Part shown: piece after piece, positions 26,451 to 35,158 of the stretch | How the letters are laid out: each line of letters opens with the position of its first letter | Position numbering within the stretch: position 1 is the first letter of the stretch | Origin: Rhizobium esperanzae | Lineage (GTDB): Bacteria > Pseudomonadota > Alphaproteobacteria > Rhizobiales > Rhizobiaceae | Direction of reading: 5' to 3' | Assembly: GCF_002204185.1 (NCBI RefSeq) | Contig: NZ_MXPU01000006.1 | Coordinates: 124,001 to 188,000 of the forward strand | DNA length: 64,000 nucleotides | Notes under the pieces: generated by a model | The model's database searches: none | The model's input: only the letters and a program-made list of their open reading frames with translations | Told to the model about the DNA's origin: nothing | Translations under genes and position numbers: made by a program

Positions 26451-27335
26451 TTGACATCAAGATTCGGGCTTTCCGTCGCTCTCGCCACGCCGTTCGACAG
26501 CGATGGCAATATTGCGATCGAGGCGATGATCGCGCAGGCGCGGCGCTGCCTTGCGGCCGGCTGCTCCAGCGTGACGCTGTTCGGGACGACGGGTGAGGGC
26601 TCCTCCATCGGGAATGGCGAACGGGAACGCGTGCTGGCGGCCTTCCTCGATGCCGGCATTGCGCCTGGCAACATCATCGTCGGCGTGTTGGTCGATGCCG
26701 CAGAGGACGCGGCGATGCAGGCCGGTCAGGCTCTTTCGCTCGGCGCCCGTAATATCCTTCTTGCCCCGCCGTCCTACTTCAAGAATGTCAGCGACGACGG
26801 CGTCTTCCAGTGGTTTTCCGCCGTATTCGCCCTGTTGGGGGACAAAGCACGCGACATTATCGTCTATAATCTTCCGTCGGTCACCATGGTGCCGCTGAGC
26901 GCGTCGCTGATCGGCCGGCTGCGGACGGCCTTTCCGCATATCGTCACAGGCGTCAAGGATTCCTCCGGCGACTGGCCCTACACCGAAGCGCTTCTCGAAG
27001 CGCATAGTGATCTCATCATCCTGGTCGGCGACGAGCGGCACCTCGCAAGGGCCGTGCGCCTCGGCGGCCAGGGCGCGATCTCGGGCATGGCGAATTTCGT
27101 GCCCCACGAACTCAAGCCGATGGCCGAAGAGGGTAAGGACGATAGCCGCGTCGCCGATTTCGTCCTTGAATTGCTGAAACATCCTGTCGTTCCGGCCGTG
27201 AAGGCGATGGTCGCGCGCACGACGTCGGAGGAGACATGGATCGCGGTCCGTCCGCCGCTTACTTCGATATCCGGTGAAGCGCGGGCGCAACTCGCTCTGG
27301 CATTCGATAATCTTTTCCGCTCGAAAGCCGCATAG
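26451..27335 (+). CDS. DapA/NanA-family aldolase or lyase
   Basis: A 294-residue (beta/alpha)8 barrel enzyme of the dihydrodipicolinate synthase/N-acetylneuraminate lyase superfamily. GTTGEG (45-50), Tyr139 (VYNLPS) and Schiff-base Lys169 (GVKDSSGD) are present. Family members cleave or dehydrate 2-keto-3-deoxy sugar acids or sialic acids through an imine with pyruvate. It starts at a TTG after GGGAGGAACAAAG. Neighbouring importer and PfkB kinase point to a catabolic role, not lysine synthesis. Confidence 0.88.
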   Translation: MTSRFGLSVALATPFDSDGNIAIEAMIAQARRCLAAGCSSVTLFGTTGEGSSIGNGERERVLAAFLDAGIAPGNIIVGVLVDAAEDAAMQAGQALSLGARNILLAPPSYFKNVSDDGVFQWFSAVFALLGDKARDIIVYNLPSVTMVPLSASLIGRLRTAFPHIVTGVKDSSGDWPYTEALLEAHSDLIILVGDERHLARAVRLGGQGAISGMANFVPHELKPMAEEGKDDSRVADFVLELLKHPVVPAVKAMVARTTSEETWIAVRPPLTSISGEARAQLALAFDNLFRSKAA

Positions 27336-27360
27336 GTCGGGCATGTTTCTGGAGAAGGCG

Positions 27361-28020
27361 ATGGACGGAACGGAGGAGCAGCCGACACTGCGGGAAAAGG
27401 CGTATGCGAGCTTTACGCGCCACCTTCTTGCACGTGACGTGCGCCCTGGCCAGTTCGTGTCCCAGCGCCGTCTCGTGGAACTGACGGGGCTGCCGCTCGG
27501 CGCCATCCGAGAGCTCATCCCCAGGCTTGAAGCCGAAGGGCTGATCAAGACCGTGCCGCAGCGGGGTTTGCAGATCGCCCATATCGATCTCAACCTCATC
27601 CGCGAGGCCTTCCAGCTGCGCGTGTTCCTGGAGAAGGAAGCCGTGGCCCTCTTCACCCGGTCCGCGTCGGACGAGACGATCGCAAAGCTCGTGAAACAGC
27701 ATCGGGATATCGCCGACGCCATCCGCAGCGGCGACGGATCGCACGAATTGGAGCTGCGCGCGCAGGCTGTCGACTGGGGCATGCATGATGCCTTTATCGA
27801 CGCCCTTGGCAATACTATCATTTCGAACGCCTATCGCGTGAACTCGATCAAGATGCGGCTGATCAGCCAGGACCGCTTTCGCATCGACGGTCACGTCGGA
27901 CCCGTCATGGGCGAGCATCTGAAGGTGCTCGAGGCGATCGAACGACGTTCGGCGGAGGACGCCGTCAACAGCCTTGTCGCACACATCAATCATGCAAGGG
28001 ATCGTGCGCTCGGGATATAA
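27361..28020 (+). CDS. GntR-family regulator (FadR/FCD type)
   Basis: A 219-residue regulator with an N-terminal winged helix (LREKAYASFTRHLLARDVRPG...SQRRLVELTGLPLGAIRELI) and an all-helical FCD effector domain. The ATG at 27361 has TGGAGAAGG just before it; ATG 27343 is less likely. It lies 25 bases after the aldolase gene and before the importer, so probably regulates its own operon in response to an organic acid. Confidence 0.88.
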   Translation: MDGTEEQPTLREKAYASFTRHLLARDVRPGQFVSQRRLVELTGLPLGAIRELIPRLEAEGLIKTVPQRGLQIAHIDLNLIREAFQLRVFLEKEAVALFTRSASDETIAKLVKQHRDIADAIRSGDGSHELELRAQAVDWGMHDAFIDALGNTIISNAYRVNSIKMRLISQDRFRIDGHVGPVMGEHLKVLEAIERRSAEDAVNSLVAHINHARDRALGI

Positions 28021-28074
28021 TCGAGAATGAACAGCCGGAGATGAGGAGATCGCCGGCAAAAGGAGGAGGATTAC

Positions 28075-29403
28075 ATGTCATCATTCTTCAACCCGACGCG
28101 GCGCGGCTTTCTGGCCGGCACGGCCGCCCTTGGGGCTAGCAGCGTGCTCGGCATGCGGCCGGCAGCGGCTGCGGTCGACTGGAAGCGCTTCGCCGGCACC
28201 ACGCTCGAAGTCAATCTGGTCAAGAGCCCGCGCAGCGAAATCCTGACCAAGTATCTGTCCGAGTTCGAGGAGCTCACCGGCATCAAGGTCAATGCCGAAG
28301 CAACGCCTGAACAGCAGCAGCGCCAGAAGACGACCATCGAGCTGAGCTCCGGAAAACCGAGCTTCGACGTCGTGCACTTGAGCTACCACGTCCAGAAGCG
28401 GCAGTTCGAGAAAGGCGGCTGGCTTGCCGATATCAGCGGCTTTCTCAAGGACGCCTCGCTGACTGACCCCTCCTTGGTGGAAAGCGATTTCGCTGAAGCA
28501 GGTCTCGCCTTCGCCAAGGATGCCGACGGCGTTCTGCGTTCGCTGCCTTTTTCGGTCGATTACTGGATCATCTACTGGAACAAGGCGTTGTTCGAGAAGA
28601 AGGGGCTTGCCTACCCCACGAGCTTCGAAGAACTGGCAAGCGCCGCAGAAGCGCTGACCGATCCCTCGACCAACACCTATGGCTTCGTCGCCCGCGGCCT
28701 GAAGAACGCCAACACGCCGGTCTGGACGACGTTGCTGCTCGGCTATGGCTCGAGCCCGCTCGGCCCGGACGGCAAGCTTCGCACGACATCGCAGGAAGCG
28801 ATCGACGCGGCCAAGCTTTATCAGAGGCTGATGACCAAGACCGCTCCTCCCGGCGTTTCCGGTTTCAACTGGGCCGAAGCGCAGTCGGCCTTTCTGCAGG
28901 GCAAGATCGGCATGTGGCTGGATGGCGTCGGTTTCGCCCCGCCGATCGAAAATCCGGAAAAGTCACGCGTCGTCGGCCAGGTCGGCTACGGCGTCATGCC
29001 GAAAGGACCGAAGGCGCAGGCCGCCGGCACCTTCGGCGACGGCCTCGGCGTCGTCGCGGCAAGCCAGAAGAAGGAAGCCGCCTACCTGTTCTGCCAATGG
29101 GCGATTTCGCACGACATGGGCGCGCGCCTGCTGCAAGCTGGCGCCGGCGTTCCGTTCCGCCAGTCCGTGCTCGAGGATGCGAAGGTCCGCGAAGGCGTAA
29201 AGATGCCCGGCACATGGCTGGATGCCGTTGCCGGCTCCGGCAAGATTTCGCAGCTCGCCCTGCCGGTCATCATTCCGGTCACCGAGTTCCGGGACATCTA
29301 TGGCGTCGGTCTCACCAACATGATCGGCGGCGCCGATCCTGAAACCGAACTGAAGGCGGCAACGGCACAGTTCGAACCCGTCCTCGCGAAAAGCGAGGGA
29401 TAA
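28075..29403 (+). CDS. Tat-exported CUT1 solute-binding protein
   Basis: A 442-residue extracellular solute-binding protein of family 1. The leader has a twin-arginine motif (TRRGFLAG) and ends near AAAA. AAAGGAGGAGG precedes the ATG. The 54 bases after the GntR gene contain no terminator. Its stop overlaps the start of the first permease by one base (TAATG). Confidence 0.92.
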   Translation: MSSFFNPTRRGFLAGTAALGASSVLGMRPAAAAVDWKRFAGTTLEVNLVKSPRSEILTKYLSEFEELTGIKVNAEATPEQQQRQKTTIELSSGKPSFDVVHLSYHVQKRQFEKGGWLADISGFLKDASLTDPSLVESDFAEAGLAFAKDADGVLRSLPFSVDYWIIYWNKALFEKKGLAYPTSFEELASAAEALTDPSTNTYGFVARGLKNANTPVWTTLLLGYGSSPLGPDGKLRTTSQEAIDAAKLYQRLMTKTAPPGVSGFNWAEAQSAFLQGKIGMWLDGVGFAPPIENPEKSRVVGQVGYGVMPKGPKAQAAGTFGDGLGVVAASQKKEAAYLFCQWAISHDMGARLLQAGAGVPFRQSVLEDAKVREGVKMPGTWLDAVAGSGKISQLALPVIIPVTEFRDIYGVGLTNMIGGADPETELKAATAQFEPVLAKSEG

Positions 29404-30341
29404 TGGCTTCGGCAGGCATCGAAACGGCCGCCATGGCCAAGGCGTCGAAAGAAAGGAGCAAACCGGATCGGTTTGCTCCCAACTACTGGCCCTTCGTCAT
29501 CCCGGCGCTCATCGTCATCTCAGCCGTCATCGTCTTTCCATGGGTGTTTACGGTGTGGATGAGCGTCAACAGCTGGACGCTCGGCCAGTCGCAGGTCTTT
29601 GCGGGGCTGGACAATTATATCAGACTCGCCGCCGACATGCGCTTCTGGGAGTCGCTGTGGCATACGGTGCTCTATACGGCGCTCTCCGTGCTGGTTCCCC
29701 TTTTTCTGGGGACGCTCGCCGCACTGATCTTCGATGCCCGATTCCCGCTTCGCGGCCTCATACGAGGCATATTCGTGATGCCGATGATGGCGACCCCCGT
29801 CGCCATCGCGCTCGTCTGGACGATGATGTATCATCCGCAGCTCGGTGTGCTCAACTATCTCCTCTCCTTCGTCGGCATCGGCCCGCAGGAGTGGATCTAC
29901 AATCAGCGCAGCGTCATTCCCTCGCTGGTCCTGGTCGAAAGCTGGCAGTGGACGCCGCTCGTCATGCTGATCGTGCTCGGCGGCCTGGCGGCGGTCCCGC
30001 GCGAACCTTATGAAAGCGCTGAGATCGACGGCGCCAATGTCTGGCAGAAATTCCGCTATCTGACGCTGCCGATGATCGCGCCCTTCCTGATGATCGCCGT
30101 GATCATCCGCAGCATCGATGCGGTGAAGAGCTTCGACATCATCTACGCAATGACCCAGGGCGGCCCCGGCACCGCATCGGAAACGATCAACATCTATCTC
30201 TACAACACCGCCTTCGCCTATTACGACATCGGCTATGGCTCAGCCATGGCGGTCGTCTTCTTCATCCTCATCGTGCTGATTTCCTTCGTCCTGATGATGA
30301 TCCGGCAGCGCGTCAACTGGTCCGACGGGGAGGCACGCTGA
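29403..30341 (+). CDS. sugar ABC importer permease (MalF type)
   Basis: A 312-residue subunit with six helices and EAA loop ESAEIDGANVWQKF. It overlaps both neighbours by one base (TAATG and TGATG), a tightly coupled operon. Partner ATPase is not encoded in this operon. Confidence 0.92.
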   Translation: MASAGIETAAMAKASKERSKPDRFAPNYWPFVIPALIVISAVIVFPWVFTVWMSVNSWTLGQSQVFAGLDNYIRLAADMRFWESLWHTVLYTALSVLVPLFLGTLAALIFDARFPLRGLIRGIFVMPMMATPVAIALVWTMMYHPQLGVLNYLLSFVGIGPQEWIYNQRSVIPSLVLVESWQWTPLVMLIVLGGLAAVPREPYESAEIDGANVWQKFRYLTLPMIAPFLMIAVIIRSIDAVKSFDIIYAMTQGGPGTASETINIYLYNTAFAYYDIGYGSAMAVVFFILIVLISFVLMMIRQRVNWSDGEAR

Positions 30342-31156
30342 TGAAGCGCAAGACGCTCGATCGCATCGGACTGCTGTTCGTTGCGCTGGTGATGATCTCG
30401 CCGGTCGTCCTGTTCTTCCTCTGGATGATCTCGCTGTCGCTGAAATATGAGATCGACAATGGCGCCTATCCGCCGATCTTCATCCCCGAGCGCTTCGCCT
30501 GGTCGAACTATGTAAAGGTCTTCGAGGAGAACAACTTCTTCCTCTATCTCTGGAATTCACTGCTGGTGACGGGCGCCGCCACGCTTCTGGCGCTCGTGAT
30601 CGGCGTCCCGGCCGGATACGGCATCGCGCGCCTGAAGGCGGAGAAGTCGGCGATGGTCATCATGATCGCCCGCATGACGCCGGGCCTGTCCTTCCTCATT
30701 CCGCTGTTCCTGCTGTTCCAATGGCTGAACCTGCTCGGCACGCTCATGCCGCAGATCATCATCCATCTCGTCGTCACCGTGCCGATCGTCGTGTGGATCA
30801 TGATCGGCTATTTCGAGACGACGCCGATGGAACTGGAAGAGGCTGCGAGCATCGACGGCGCCACGCCCTGGCAGGTTTTCCGCCTGGTCGCCCTGCCGAT
30901 CGCGAGGCCCGGCATCGTCGTCGCCTTCATCCTGTCGGTGATCTTCTCCTGGAACAACTTCGTCTTCGGCATCGTGCTCGCCAGCCGCGAGACGCGCACG
31001 CTGCCGGTCGCCGTCTACAATATGCTGTCCTTCGAACAGGTCAGTTGGGGGCCGCTCGCGGCAGCCGCGCTGATCGTCACCTTGCCGGTGCTGATCTTGA
31101 CCGTGTTTGCGCAACGACAGATCGTCGCCGGGCTGACGGCCGGGGCCGTCAAGTGA
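30341..31156 (+). CDS. sugar ABC importer permease (MalG type)
   Basis: A 271-residue subunit with six helices and EAA loop EEAASIDGATPWQVF. It begins on the stop of the first permease. A sugar kinase gene, rather than an ATPase, follows after 19 bases. Confidence 0.92.
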   Translation: MKRKTLDRIGLLFVALVMISPVVLFFLWMISLSLKYEIDNGAYPPIFIPERFAWSNYVKVFEENNFFLYLWNSLLVTGAATLLALVIGVPAGYGIARLKAEKSAMVIMIARMTPGLSFLIPLFLLFQWLNLLGTLMPQIIIHLVVTVPIVVWIMIGYFETTPMELEEAASIDGATPWQVFRLVALPIARPGIVVAFILSVIFSWNNFVFGIVLASRETRTLPVAVYNMLSFEQVSWGPLAAAALIVTLPVLILTVFAQRQIVAGLTAGAVK

Positions 31157-31175
31157 GCAGGTGAGGCGACCGCTA

Positions 31176-32162
31176 ATGAGTTCCTCTGCCTTCGGACCGC
31201 CGCCAGGTCCGCCACGCCGCGTGCTTTGCATCGGCGCGGCGGTGCTCGACACCCTGTTCAGGGTGCGCTCATTGCCAACAGGGCAGGGCAAGATCTTGCC
31301 CTATGAGATGCTGCAGGTCGCCGAAGGCATGGCGTCGAGCGCGGCATTCGCCGTCGCCCGGCTTGGCGGCCATGCCAGCCTCTGGGGCGCGGTCGGCGAC
31401 GACGCCACCGGCGCACGGATCATTTCCGACCTCGGCGACAGCGGCATAGACACGAGCGGCATGACGGTTGTGCAGGGCGCCCGCTCCGCCGTCTCGACGA
31501 TCCTCATCGATGATGAGGGCGAACGCCTGATCGTGCCTTTCTACGACGAGAGGCTCCACGATACGGTCAGGTTGGTCACCGAGCAGGAGATGTCTGCTTT
31601 CGATGCGGTGCTTGTCGATGTCCGATGGCCGAAGCTTGCACTGCGGGTGTTGATCGCAGCTGGCAAGGCCGGCAAACCGGCCATACTCGACGGCGACGTT
31701 GCCGGCGAGGGGGTTATCGAGATGCTGGCGCCGGCCGCCAGCCACATCGTGTTTTCACAGCCCGCGGCCGAGCGGCTTGCCGGGACGGCGGATCTCGTCG
31801 AGACCGTCGGCCAGCTGAAACGGAAATTCGAACATGCCTTCATCGGCGTCACGGCTGGCGAAAACGGCTCCCTGTGGTCCGATGATCCAAGCGGCGACAT
31901 CCGTCACCTTGCCGCGCCGAAGGTGAGAGCGATCGACACGCTTGCAGCCGGCGACATCTTCCACGGCGCCTTCGCGCTGGCCATCGCGGAAGGCATGCCG
32001 ATCGAAGAGACGATGCGACTGTCATCTATGGCGGCGGCTCTCAAATGCCAGGTGTTCGGCGGACGCATCGGCGCACCCACCAGAGCCCAGGTCTGCGATG
32101 CCCTGCGGGATTGGAACGTCCGCGTTTTCCCGAAGGTGAGCGATATCGAGTTCAATAGATGA
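31176..32162 (+). CDS. PfkB-family sugar kinase
   Basis: A 328-residue ribokinase-fold enzyme. N-terminal signature GAAVLDTLF, and the C-terminal signature reads DTLAAGDIFHGAF (254-266) in place of the commoner DTxGAGD; the catalytic Asp260 is kept. The stretch ALKCQVFGGRIGAPTR resembles the YihV (sulfofructose kinase) branch, though the substrate cannot be assigned. ATG 31176 was preferred to GTG 31161. It phosphorylates the solute or an intermediate before or after the DapA-family step. Confidence 0.85.
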   Translation: MSSSAFGPPPGPPRRVLCIGAAVLDTLFRVRSLPTGQGKILPYEMLQVAEGMASSAAFAVARLGGHASLWGAVGDDATGARIISDLGDSGIDTSGMTVVQGARSAVSTILIDDEGERLIVPFYDERLHDTVRLVTEQEMSAFDAVLVDVRWPKLALRVLIAAGKAGKPAILDGDVAGEGVIEMLAPAASHIVFSQPAAERLAGTADLVETVGQLKRKFEHAFIGVTAGENGSLWSDDPSGDIRHLAAPKVRAIDTLAAGDIFHGAFALAIAEGMPIEETMRLSSMAAALKCQVFGGRIGAPTRAQVCDALRDWNVRVFPKVSDIEFNR

Positions 32163-32255
32163 GGCCGGACGCCGTGTTGCCGACCGCGAGATGCGCTTCC
32201 GCCATACGAAGGGCAGATCTTGCCAAATTTTGCCATGCTAGCTATCTTCGGTCCC

Positions 32256-32495
32256 ATGGGCACTATGAATATCTCGCTGCCGGACTATCTGAAGCACTTC
32301 GTCGACCAGCAGGTCGCCGCTAGAGGATATGGCACGAGCAGCGAGTACGTGCGCGAACTGATCCGTCGCGACAAGGATCGGCAGCAGTTGCGGAATCTTC
32401 TGCTGGAGGGCGCATCATCCGAGACAACCGAACCCATCGATACCAGCTATTTCGATAGCTTGCGCGAGCGCGCAGCGAAACAAAGCTCCAAGTGA
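32256..32495 (+). CDS. parD: ParD-type antitoxin
   Basis: A 79-residue protein with the ribbon-helix-helix N terminus MNISLPDYLKHFVDQQV and the conserved YGTSSEYVRELIRRD helix, followed by an acidic flexible tail that would wrap the toxin. Its stop overlaps the GTG start of the toxin gene (GTGA). Starts at 32256 or 32265 are both possible. Confidence 0.9.
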   Translation: MGTMNISLPDYLKHFVDQQVAARGYGTSSEYVRELIRRDKDRQQLRNLLLEGASSETTEPIDTSYFDSLRERAAKQSSK

Positions 32496-32824
32496 CCGCG
32501 AAACCTATCGTCCCCCGCCAGTCGGCTCGCGGGGATGTCGAGAATGCCGTGGACTATTACGCTCGCATGGCGGGAGCGCAGATAGCGGTAGGCTTCATCG
32601 ATGCACTGCAATCGACCTATACTTTGATCGCAGAGCATCCTGCATCGGGCTCACTGCGCTACTCATATGAACTCGGTCTACCCGATCTGCGCTGTACGAC
32701 GATCAAGGGTTTTCCCTATGTGGTCTTCTATCTTGAGCGGGCCGACCACGTCGATGTGTGGCGGGTTCTGCACGCCAAGCAGGATGTTCCGGCGTGGCTG
32801 CAGGATTCAGAAGCATCGGGTTAG
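32492..32824 (+). CDS. parE: ParE-type toxin (RelE/ParE fold)
   Basis: A 110-residue toxin with the family's helical hairpin (DVENAVDYYARMAGAQIAVGFIDAL), LRCTTIKGFPYVVFY strands and the WRVLHAKQDVPAWL end. ParE toxins poison DNA gyrase. GTG start, four-base overlap with the antitoxin. The pair appears intact. It borders IS debris and a repC relic, fitting a former plasmid stabilisation module. Confidence 0.9.
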   Translation: MTAKPIVPRQSARGDVENAVDYYARMAGAQIAVGFIDALQSTYTLIAEHPASGSLRYSYELGLPDLRCTTIKGFPYVVFYLERADHVDVWRVLHAKQDVPAWLQDSEASG

Positions 32825-32875
32825 CTCGGCGTATTTGTGATAGGCCTCTTCTGCTAAGTTCCATAAGCTATCTTA

Positions 32876-33088
32876 CGCCAGATTCGCCTGTAGCCGCAAA
32901 GTTAGAATGTCCTGTTTCCGCAAAGTTGGAATGTCACACTCCCCGCATTTGCTGACGTGGGAGACAAGCGGATGGGATTGATTGCGATGAGCGAGCGCGA
33001 TCTGCAGCGGATCGACGAGGAAAAGACGGCTCCTGCCTGTGATCCCGTCACTGGACCGTCCAAACACGTGCTCGCCGACCGCGCCTAG
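32876..33088 (+). mobile_element. truncated left end of an ISNCY-type insertion sequence
   Basis: A terminal-like direct repeat (CCGCAAAGTTAGAATGTCC, then TTCCGCAAAGTTGGAATGTC) is followed by an ATG at 32972 encoding MGLIAMSERDLQRI, the typical N terminus of ISNCY transposases as I recall it. After 14 residues the homology ends and a stop occurs at 33086-33088. Only the left end of the element remains. Confidence 0.6.
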
Positions 33089-33193
33089 CGACGGGCACCT
33101 CCTGAATTGACTGGTGTCGTGCATGGTCACCCAAGCGATGCGTCTCACCGGTTACCGCCTTGCGCTTGCCGTCAAATGGCGCTAATTCGCGTT

Positions 33194-33208
33194 TGTAATG
33201 TTATTACA
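33194..33208. promoter_or_regulatory. Zur box upstream of zinT
   Basis: TGTAATGTTATTACA, a perfect 6-3-6 dyad, 50 bases before the zinT start. It matches the alphaproteobacterial zinc-uptake regulator motif and sits before a classic Zur target, so zinc-dependent repression is a firm inference. Confidence 0.85.
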
Positions 33209-33257
33209 TCACTGACCAGGCACGAACCGTGCTGGCAAATCGAAAGGGTTTCAGTGA

Positions 33258-33920
33258 ATGAACAAGGCGATGACAACACTCAGCTACGCACTGGCTGTAT
33301 CCGCAATATTGACTTTTGCAGGAATGGCAGGCGCTGAGACATCCTCGGGAAACAATCACAACCACAGCCATACCCACGATGAAAAGGGGTCGGTGTATGA
33401 TGGGTATTTCGATGACGACCAGGTAAAGGCGCGTGAACTGTCGGACTGGGAAGGCGACTGGCAGTCAGTCTACCCCTATCTTGTCGACGGAACCTTGGAT
33501 CCGGTGATGGCCGACAAGGTGAAACACGGCGACAAGAACGCCGGGGAATATCGGGCCTACTACGAGACGGGATACAAGACCGACGTCGACCGGATCGTTA
33601 TCAACGGAACGAAGGTCACCTTTTTCCGCGGCAAGGACTCCGTGATCGGAGACTATGAGACGGACGGGCACGAAATCCTCACCTACAAGAAAGGTAATCG
33701 AGGGGTTCGTTTCATCTTCAAGAAAAGCGCCGGTGATGACGCGGCACCTCAGTTCATCCAGTTCAGCGACCACATCGTCGCCCCCGAGAAGGCCGACCAC
33801 TACCATCTATATTGGGGCAATGACCGCGCCGCGCTACTGAATGAGGTCAGCAACTGGCCGACCTACTACCCCTCAAGCCTGAGTGGGAAGCAGATCGCCG
33901 AGGAAATGCTGAGCCACTGA
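33258..33920 (+). CDS. zinT: periplasmic zinc-binding protein ZinT
   Basis: A 220-residue exported protein: signal peptide to about residue 26 (AGAE), a His-rich segment (NNHNHSHTHDEKG), then the ZinT/YodA lipocalin-like domain with DWEGDWQSVYPYL near its start and the metal His cluster HYHLYWG. ZinT scavenges zinc in the periplasm and assists ZnuABC during shortage. A Zur box precedes it; znu genes are not in the window. Confidence 0.95.
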   Translation: MNKAMTTLSYALAVSAILTFAGMAGAETSSGNNHNHSHTHDEKGSVYDGYFDDDQVKARELSDWEGDWQSVYPYLVDGTLDPVMADKVKHGDKNAGEYRAYYETGYKTDVDRIVINGTKVTFFRGKDSVIGDYETDGHEILTYKKGNRGVRFIFKKSAGDDAAPQFIQFSDHIVAPEKADHYHLYWGNDRAALLNEVSNWPTYYPSSLSGKQIAEEMLSH

Positions 33921-33923
33921 GTT

Positions 33924-34052
33924 GAGCTTTTCGGGCTAGCTTGAACCACCCTGCCGGAGCAGGTTTTCGTCAGGGCAAAGGCGATTGGCGAAGGCATATC
34001 CATTGGTACGTTCGAGCCGATCGCCTTTGATCCTGGCTAGGGATGCCCGGCT
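33924..34052 (+). repeat. structured tandem repeat, copy 1
   Basis: About 129 bases beginning GAGCTTTTCGGGCTAGCTTG and ending ATGCCCGGC. It contains CTGCCGGAGCAGG and an inverted repeat AAAGGCGATTGGC/GCCGATCGCCTTT with one internal mismatch. Copy 2 follows immediately. Similar sequences occur between genes in Rhizobium genomes, from memory. Confidence 0.75.
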
Positions 34053-34185
34053 AGAGCTTTTCCGGGTTAGCTTGAAGCATTCTGCCGGAGCAGGGTTTCG
34101 TAAAGGGCAGAGGCGATTGGCGATGGGCATACCTCCAGGTACGTCCGAGCCGATCGCCTCTGATCCTGGCGGAAACATGCCCGGC
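34053..34185 (+). repeat. structured tandem repeat, copy 2
   Basis: Second copy, about 80 percent like the first by eye. Its inverted repeat reads AGAGGCGATTGGC/GCCGATCGCCTCT: compared with copy 1 an A-T pair has become G-C on both arms, so pairing is kept. Copy 2 ends exactly where repC homology begins. Confidence 0.75.
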
Positions 34186-34907
34186 CCGACGCCCTTCGGG
34201 CGGCGGCCGATGACGTTTGGCATGTTGGCAAGTCAGGCCGCTGCTCGAAAAATCGAGCCGGGCGGATCGATTGATAAATGGAAACTCTATCGCGCTATGT
34301 GCGAGGCCAGGCCGCTGCTCGGCATTACCGACCGGGCGCTTTCCATCCTGAACGCCTTGCTGAGCTTATATCCAAAGGCAGAGCTCTCCGAGGACAGCGG
34401 GTTGGTTGTTTTTCCTTCGAACATGCAGCTCTCTCTGCGCGCGCATGGAATGGCGGAGCAGACGATCCGTCGCCATCTGGCGGCGCTGATCGAGGCCGGA
34501 TTGCTGGGAAGGGCAGACCCGTGCCGGCGGCAAACTCAGCCTCGGTTGCCGGCGGCGGGCTCAGATCCTTCCCGCTGGGCCTAGTGCTGCAGGCCTGCCC
34601 AGAGATCACCGCCTATGGGCCGCAGGGTTCGGTGGGCACATGGCGCGATCTGATGGCGGCGGCTGTCGTCGTGCGCTCGATGCTCGGAGTGAGCCCCTCG
34701 GCCTATGAGCAGGCCTGCGAGGTCATGGGGCCTGAAAATGCGGCTACCGTCATAGCGTGCGTCCTTGAAAGGGCAGGGCACATCAATTCCGCCGGTGGTT
34801 ACCTCCGTGACCTGACCCGCCGCGCCGAGAGAGGCGAATTTGCCATCGGACCGATGCTGATGGCGCTCGTCCGCACCAATTCGCCAATCAGGGGCAAGAC
34901 CGGATGA
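34177..34907 (+). pseudogene. repC: RepC plasmid replication initiator, internally deleted and frameshifted
   Basis: The first part, from TPFGRRPMTFGMLASQAAAR to RRHLAALIEAGLL (about 34187-34505), is the N-terminal winged-helix half of RepC. It then jumps, in another frame, to GGGLRSFPLGLVLQACPEI...MGPENAA...GGYLRDLTRRAERGEF (about 34540-34880), the C-terminal part. Roughly 150-200 central residues, which in RepABC plasmids include oriV, are gone and the frame is broken. RepA, RepB and the antisense RNA region are absent. This marks a dead replicon, left by integration or rearrangement. Confidence 0.85.
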
Positions 34908-35158
34908 AAAATGTCGTGTCATTTGTCCGCGCCGATCTATGGTTAACGAAAGGTGACGGAAATAAACAGAGAAATAACTTCTTGTTAGGATCTTTTTCCT
35001 TTGAGATCATGAAGTTACAAGATTTTTGATCGGCAAGGCGAGGGAAGGACCTGATCGACGATCGGTCGGCGTTTTCTAGAGAAACGGTGCGGTTGGAGTT
35101 GACGTGAAACGCCTTTTTGACGATAGGGCGCGGGTGGCGGAAATCCGCTGAAGAGGCA

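Noticed and set aside
26457-27821. Minus-strand open frame (454 codons) opposite the aldolase and GntR genes
   Set aside because: Spans two real genes on the other strand and has no recognisable domain.
33985-34176. Upstream extension of the repC frame as a longer protein
   Set aside because: This part translates the tandem repeat, not RepC sequence.
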